DNA from: Rhizophagus clarus
Lineage: Eukaryota > Glomeromycota > Glomeromycetes > Glomerales > Glomeraceae
Assembly (NCBI GenBank): GCA_015698045.1
Contig: BLAL01000242.1
Coordinates: forward strand, 1,493,001-1,557,000
DNA length: 64,000 nucleotides
Direction: 5' to 3'
Positions 58,030-64,000 of this stretch are shown here, in pieces. The number at the start of each line of letters is the position of its first letter. The stretch's first letter is position 1. The notes beneath the pieces are model-generated. The model did no database searches. It was not told where the DNA came from and saw only the letters and a program-made list of their open reading frames with translations. A program made the translations under genes and the position numbers.

Positions 58030-60835
58030 CCATTGGATTCAATTAGTGAGTTTTTTTTTTTTAAACATTGATTTTTCAAAAAATCATTCTCAAAATCCAA
58101 GGTGATTCTGTTCAATTCATTTGATTCATCATTGGAAAAGTTGAGATGTTCAGGTAATTGAGATCTATCCAATACGTGTTATTGATGTCTGGTTAGAAAT
58201 TTACCAATATCTCATTCATTATATAATTGTTATTTTGATTCGCTAATAATCACGTCAAGCTCATTATTAGAATCACTTGTTTTTTATAAGTATATTATGA
58301 TTATTCCCTCTTTAAGAGAATGTAAAGATTGTTGGATTAGTTCCAAAAAATTCACTATTATGCTAAGATGATGAAGTATAATTTTCATAGCATTTGAAGG
58401 CAAATTTTAATAAAATATTATTAGTAATAATAATAAATAATGGATAAATATAAAATGATTCTGTCAAAATTTGTTTTGCCGTAGTGAATCCGGTCAAATC
58501 ACTAACCTCTCATTTCAATCATAATATTCTTTAAAATTTTTTCATTCATTGATAAGAAATCTAATGTAGTAAAATCTTCAAATAATTCGTCGTGCATAAC
58601 CAAATATATTTATCCACGGATGTAAAGGATAATCTGAATAAAAATTTGGACCATTGTTGGATTAATAATATTAAGATCAATCCTGATTGCCAAGATACTC
58701 AGACTAATTTCTGTTACATGATAGCCAGGTTTGTTTTTAAAGAAATGGCGCACTCTTGCAAAAAAAATGTATGCACCCAAGCAAATCCTACGCGATCTAT
58801 ATGGACCATTCTATATGATTTCCATGATTCGAGCAAAAAAAGGTAACAAGCGTCATTTATAGAATAATCCATGAAACCTATATGAATAATAAATAAATTA
58901 TTAATAGAATTTTTTTAATTATAATTATCTTGCATTTTACTTGCCTTTAAACAGAAGATGAAAAAAATTCTCTTAGCCAATTCATTTGCTTGCTTATCTT
59001 TAAGATTAAAAATATTATTCGGCGAACCTGAATAAATTTCAGAACTTTCTTTTATATCCAAAATTGCTCAGTAGACATAATATAATATCCAATTGGACAC
59101 ACTCCTGCTGCACTATTATGCATATTTGTCCTTAATAACCAATAAAAATTTTTAAATGAATCAAAATATAATTGCAACAATGTTTTTATCTCTTTTTTTT
59201 TTTTTTTTTTTTACACAATGACAAATATTAAATGGCAATAGATCGTCCGTCAAATGAAGGTTAGAGGATAATTCATTTACTGAACGTAGAAGCATTCCTA
59301 ATAAATAAATAAAATAAAAATACGTTTAATTTATAGATATTTTAAATTTTTATTTAAAAAATCTTACTTTATTAAATGTGAGTCCATAAGTAAAAGTTGA
59401 ATCTTCACTATAAACTTTACCTACCAATTCCGATTACGATTAGCACCATCAAAAATACAAGCCAATTGTCATTAGTCCCTGCGCGATTTAATTCTCTCAT
59501 AATTAGATTATTGTCATGTGTATTAACTTCTGCCTTTTCCTTTTGGTCTGATGGATTGATAGCAACTACAATTGGTAGTATTTCGGGAGTACAAGCTGAA
59601 AGAGCATAAACTGTAATATATGATCTTTTTTAAAGCTGTTGATTTGATTATAAATTCCTCCATTACCATAGTAGTTGGAATTATAATATCTTCGATAGGC
59701 GTATATCAAATCAATTCTTACCGCTGTTACCTCTGTCTACAAACTTCAATTAATTCTACAACCTTTGTTTGCATATTATAGGACCATCATATATGTTTTA
59801 CGCTACATTGTAATAATATCTGGAAAACTTGATATATTTATAACATAAATATTCTAATGCATATCTATCTATTTCTTTATAAATCAGATTCTTGATTCAT
59901 CCAAATTTGCTGTAAGGCTAAAGTGCCATTAGACATAAGCACACCAGTTCCTCTCATAGAAGTTAAATATTGCAATTTATCAATAACTTTTACAGCTCGT
60001 ATCATTCCAAAAAATATAGTTAACACAATTCTCAAGTCCATGGTTTCAACTGCATCAATAATACGTCCAATTGCAGGATATTTGTTAAATATTGCATAGT
60101 AGGAATGGCCTGACATTTCTTTTTTTGATATATTTACATAATTGTTGTAATTCTGTTGATGTTATTGTTTCATATAGTTTTTTTTTGATATCATGTTGAG
60201 TCCGAATATCTCCAAATTGAGATATAATGTTTGTTGACCTTCCTTCAAAGAAATAAACAGTCAATCTGTGCAATAAGCTCTTGATAACGTCGATTCCTTT
60301 TTTTACAGCATCTGATTGTGCTAAAATACCACATTTAAAACAATATTTGGATGTCGTATATACTTCACTTAATATATCCATGCGCTTTAACATTTTTCTA
60401 TCCAAAAGATCATAAAATATTGTAGCTATCTGTTGATGTTCCATACCACGCCAATGCTGCAAATGATTCAGAATAAAAGCCGTAGCATACTAAAATAAAG
60501 CAATCTGAATTAAGATTTTATTTACTTTTTATTCTTTGAATTAATACTATAAAATCATTACCTTTTTGATGATCCTAAATGGATTCCAGTTTCTTTTTGT
60601 TTGCTTTCGAAACTTAAGAAATTTTTTGGAAATGACTTCACATTATCTTTATCATGCATATTTGTTTCAACATGTTGTCATAATCGATAGCCGTCATCAA
60701 TTCGATTTTAAAAGTCCCAGTACCACAACGATGACAATAAACTTAAATATTACTAAATTTTTCCAATTTTGAATCAAATTTCACTGTGTTGAAATTTTTC
60801 GGTTGTTTGGCATTTCTAAAGTGTATAAAGTCCAT
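58030..60835 (-). pseudogene. Decayed multi-exon gene with zinc-knuckle remnants
   Basis: From ATG 60,835 the minus strand reads MDFIHFRNAKQPKNFNTVKF, then after an in-frame TAA, YCHRCGTGTFKIELMTAIDY. A shifted block SFPKNFLSFESKQKETG leads to a plausible intron and RYATAFILNHLQHWRGMEHQ, KYCFKCGILAQ and LHRLTVYFFEGRSTNIISQF. Further blocks are YPAIGRIIDAVETMDL (about 60,060), YALSACTPEILPIVVAINPS (about 59,600), RELNRAGTNDNWLVF, VNELSSNLHLTDDLLPFNIC (about 59,250), NFYWLLRTNMHNSAAGVCPI (about 59,120), ELFEDFTTLDFLSMNEK (about 58,580) and ITLDFENDF (about 58,080). CxxC pairs suggest zinc binding. Stops and shifts break it many times. A repetitive, possibly element-derived gene family is likely; I cannot name it. 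Some breaks could be introns. Confidence 0.6.
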
Positions 60836-61093
60836 CATCAACCGTTATAAGAATTTTAATTTTGTCTATACGTAAGCTTTACGTTTCACTGTTGCTGTAT
60901 TTTCAAACACATTAAAAACAAACGTCGAAAAAAAAAAATTTATACAATTATACAAGTATAAAATCTTTTTGATAATCAATCGAGTCAAACTATCAAAAAG
61001 GAAATTCGTGTAACTGTTCGACCAACACCACAAAAAATTTTGTGTATATAAGAAAATTGATTTTTTGTGATTTTTGATTTATAACTTGCCAAA
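60836..61093. promoter_or_regulatory. Intergenic region upstream of EFG1-like gene
   Basis: 258 bp separate the former start of the decayed minus-strand gene from the EFG1-like ATG. It must contain the EFG1 promoter. A T-rich segment and an A tract (about 60,930) are visible; no named element can be assigned. Confidence 0.4.
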
Positions 61094-62098
61094 ATGCCAC
61101 CTGTTCGTAAAAGTAAAAATAAGAATAATAAAAATTACAAAGATAAAAAAAGCAAAAAAGGATCTTTAGAAACAATGAGCGTGACAGCACTGAAAAAGAA
61201 AATAAGAGATACAGAACGGTATTTGAAAACGGTTGTGTATAGTGATGATTTGACTACATTTAAGGTATAACGTTCTACACTGACTGTAGTTGATTTGTTT
61301 ATTTCTTGTAGAATGAGAAACTTTCAGCCAAAGGACAAGTAAGCCTGGAAAGACATTTGAAAGCGTGTAAGTTGTCGCTAATTGAAAGAATGGCAGAGAA
61401 TAAAGAGAAAAATTTGACTTCCAAATATCGAATGGTTAAACATTTCGGTAATATTAATTTTCAGTTTTTTCATAGAATCAAATACGCGTGACTAATAACC
61501 ATTACAATAGATCGAAAGAAAGTTGAGAGAGCAATTAAAAAAATCCAGAAGCAACTAAATGAAGCACAAACATCTCAAGAGAAGAAAGAACTTGAAAAAA
61601 AGTTATATGAATTACAAATAGATTTTAATTACATTCTGGTAAGTCAACAAAAAAAGAAATTATATTTTGCAACCAATTTTAATTATGAATTTACTTATAG
61701 TATTACCCGAAGAATCTCAAATATTTGGCACTTCATCCAACAAGTGGAGGAGATGATGGAAAAATGATATCAAAAAGAAATGAAATTAGACAGATAATAA
61801 AAGAAGCTATGCAAAGTAACGATTTAGAATCTTTAAACAAACGTTTTAAGGAGGAAATTAAATTACAAGTTATTGAAAAGATGGTGAATAATGAAAGTCG
61901 AAAAAAGAAAGAGAATCAAGGTCAAGAAAGAGATGAAGGTAATTTGATTAAGCTAAGTTTTTTCTATATGAAATTTGTTATTAATAAGCTTTCTGTTGGG
62001 TAGAAAAAATCAATACGAGTAATTTGAGTAAGACACTTGATGATGATTTTTTTGGATCGGAGGATGATGTCGAAAAAGAGGAAGAGGAACAACTTTAG
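61094..62098 (+). CDS. EFG1: rRNA-processing protein EFG1-like (255 aa, five exons)
   Basis: Exons: 61094-61264, 61312-61447, 61511-61638, 61701-61938, 62004-62098, all with GT-AG introns (47-65 nt) and an open frame through every junction. A lysine/asparagine-rich N-terminus precedes LKKKIRDTERYLK (about 33-45). Then come SLERHLKACKLSLIERMAE, TSKYRMVKHFDRKKVERAIK, a charged coiled coil, and FNYILYYPKNLKYLALHPT, the order that defines the EFG1 family (PF10153). The C-terminus is acidic (EDDVEKEEEEQL). In yeast, Efg1 acts in the nucleolus in early 18S rRNA maturation and 40S biogenesis. Length is close to the family norm. It appears to be a single-copy housekeeping gene, divergent from a decayed gene. 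The aligned family motifs make this one of the surest functional calls in the window. Confidence 0.87.
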
Positions 62099-63235
62099 AT
62101 TATTTATTAATAATTACGCATGTGTGATTTAATAAAGTGAGAAACAAAATAAAATTTTAACTACAATGTTTTTATGTGTTACGAAAGGAGCTTGGTCATA
62201 ATTATGGCTAAGAAAAAAAGCATTTTACATTTATTCTAATATGTATAATCGCTAAATATTCCTTTCGAAGAATAAAATATATAGCAATCTCTAGTCAACA
62301 GCGATAACTGTTTTGCTGACTGACTCGTTCCTTGCTAGACATTTATACACATTTATCATCAAATCATTTCTTCTAATATATTTGACATTCTTTAAAAGAT
62401 TAGGTGGTATTATTGGTAATCTCGATTTATTTACTCAGATCATTTAGTCATACTTTTGTATCCAACAAAAAAAGTATCCAGTATATGAAAAGTGGCCAAC
62501 TTGCCAGTCTAGTACTTTTAATAATAACGAACTTGATCCGCTTTGAAGGAGGTCTAAGATATACCAAAATGACAGCATACAGTAATTACACCACCTTAAT
62601 GCTTATAATAATTATACTCCATGTGTAAATAAAATAAAAGTAATATTTTATATATTGCTGTTTGTATTGTAAAATGAAACATTTTTTTTGAAGGTTGTTT
62701 TAACAATGGTCAAATCGTGAATTGAGATAATTTGAGAAATTCAATTTAAATCACGCAATCAATTTGGCTTAGTTATAAAATAATTAGGATTTTACCTTTT
62801 AAACAATGCTTTTATTACTCATCTGTGTATTTTTGAAACGTATATTACTCTTTTTTTACCACTTACATTACTGCTACCTTGATAAATGTCATATGAACGA
62901 TGAAATTTTTTATGTAGTGAATTCTTTCTGAGAAATTGTTAATTGTCAAAAAATTTTTATATTGCATAAATGTGCATCCAAAACGATTCAATTGGACAAA
63001 ATTGCAAAACGTGCGACTGTTTTAATTGTCATCTATATCTTATTTTTCATTTTTTTCATAAATATTTTTTCAGAATTTACTATGTTTCTTTCAATATCAA
63101 ATATTATTTTACCAATAATAATATGATGCTAATTGCAAATCGGTTACATTGAACCCACTTACACTGTACATTATTATTCCTTCACATGGCTTTAAGACCA
63201 GGTGTACATTCTAACTGATGAACTCATCAACACAG
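62099..63235. other. Gene-free stretch
   Basis: No gene. ORFs at 62404-62628 and 62970-63152 are hydrophobic, low-complexity and unsupported. Confidence 0.45.
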
Positions 63236-63424
63236 TCAAAACTTGTAAAAATAATTGGAGTGGCAATTTGTTTCAATTCTAATTCGTTCATTTTCTTTTC
63301 TATCTTCAAGTTTGAATAAATCACGCTCCCAATTTTTATTATTGTGAACGTGATGAACAAGTCTAGGACCGCGACGAACAAGATAGTGGCGCGCAGTTTG
63401 GTAGAACAACCTCTGATGAGACAA
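63236..63424 (-). other. Short coding-like fragment, unidentified
   Basis: An open minus-strand stretch with higher GC reads RLFYQTARHYLVRRGPRLVH, then HVHNNKNWERDLFKLEDRKE and NERIRIE before a TGA. There is no ATG at its head (it opens with TTG); a CAG just before AGGTTG could be a splice acceptor. It looks like a real exon or a relic of one; basic and charged, family unknown. Confidence 0.3.
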
Positions 63425-63748
63425 GTTGGATTTTTAAGAACTTTTGAGAATATTTATATACTTTTCTGGTTACACTTTAACTAATGATAAGCTCTTGATT
63501 GATGACGTGTGACGAAATACTCGAAAAAAATTAATGAGCATCAATATTTTTTATTTTTATTTCTATTTTTAGAAGAGACAAATACTACACCAGTAAACAT
63601 CAGTATTAGTGTAGAAACTTCGACATATATAGTGAGCAAAGTCCCACACTTGTATTTATTTTTTATCTCTGTATTCTTTATTAATAAAGTGAAATTTACA
63701 TTTGCCACATAATATTGAATAATTCACATTCTTGTATAAAATTTTATT
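63425..63748. other. Spacer before the right-end relic
   Basis: AT-rich, no gene; T-rich segment at about 63,550-63,575. Confidence 0.4.
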
Positions 63749-64000
63749 ATGTCAAACGCTCAATCCAACGATTCATTAAGAGAATTAAATGCCATGCTCT
63801 TAGCTGAGCTTGAAAAGAAGTTTGCTGAGATCGAGGGCTGAACTTAAGGATGAGAATGAATTAGAGGATAGGAAAACGGATGCTTTCTTGAACGAGGTAC
63901 ATAAGTAAAAGATTAATGATGAGATTAGGTAATACAACAAGGAAAAGGAACTTGAAATTCAAGAACGATTACCTAACAATAATTTGATCATTTCTAATTT
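63749..64000 (+). pseudogene. Frameshifted start of a coiled-coil protein gene, cut by the window
   Basis: From ATG 63,749 it reads MSNAQSNDSLRELNAMLLAE, LEKKFAEIEG and then TGA. Dropping to the next frame at the GAGGGCTGA point (about 63,835) continues AELKDENELEDRKTDAF and LNEVHK, followed by TAA, then KINDEIR, TAA, YNKEKELEIQ. One extra base and two stop codons disable it. The heptad-like, Glu/Lys/Leu-rich character indicates a coiled coil typical of the N-terminus of some repetitive Rhizophagus gene families. The rest lies outside the window. Confidence 0.6.

Noticed and set aside
58592..58846. 84-codon plus-strand ORF
   Set aside because: It overlaps the minus-strand relic, whose blocks continue on both sides; no recognisable motif.
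59397..59609. 70-codon plus-strand ORF
   Set aside because: Antisense of the relic block YALSACTPEILPIVV; an open frame by chance.

Overview
The window looks like nuclear DNA of an arbuscular mycorrhizal fungus (Glomeromycotina, most likely Rhizophagus). This is inferred from several things: very high AT content, many long homopolymers and AT microsatellites, genes with short GT-AG introns of about 65-115 nt, an expanded family of divergent F-box/leucine-rich proteins, and decayed copies of a DDE transposase family that I associate with these fungi. There is no bacterial operon structure, and I found no rRNA gene, convincing tRNA or CRISPR array.

Layout. 0-0.1 kb: the 5' end of a minus-strand gene with a CxxC...CxxC knuckle, cut by the window edge. 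3.1-9.2 kb: a divergent pair (F-box gene, minus; NAD(P)-binding Rossmann gene, plus) followed by a second, decayed copy of the same pair. 14.5-20.4 kb: two more F-box genes of the same type with a small two-exon gene between them. 22.6-24.0 kb: a decayed DDE transposase. 26.0-30.5 kb: a tandem array of a second F-box type, two intact copies and one ruined. 30.7-32.6 kb: a Ser/Thr/Pro-rich repeat protein with four SxIP motifs. 33-44 kb: a gene-poor stretch with tandem repeats, foldback or MITE-like elements, a decayed multi-exon gene and a GC-richer patch. 44.8-47.8 kb: a four-helix membrane protein and an SAM-dependent methyltransferase. 49.6-52.4 kb: an 11-exon GH15-type glycoside hydrolase. 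55.4-56.6 kb: a further F-box gene of the second type. 58.0-62.1 kb: a decayed multi-exon gene divergent from an EFG1-type rRNA-processing gene. 63.7-64 kb: a frameshifted gene start.

Many real genes here have introns, so single-frame ORFs mislead at their ends. I rebuilt spliced models for the NAD(P)-binding gene, the small gene at 17.6 kb, the repeat protein, the membrane protein, the methyltransferase, the GH15 gene and EFG1. In every model the reading frame stays open through all the junctions. The GH15 model requires a 4-nt microexon.

Functional picture. Housekeeping genes (EFG1-like, GH15-like, methyltransferase) are scattered among an accessory compartment dominated by F-box gene birth and death: six intact and two broken copies from two subfamilies, in tandem and divergent arrangements. 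The F-box proteins would act as substrate adaptors of SCF ubiquitin ligases. No single undescribed system stands out. The most unusual items are the SxIP and higher-order-repeat protein, the microexon, and the cluster of foldback elements at 40.5-44 kb.
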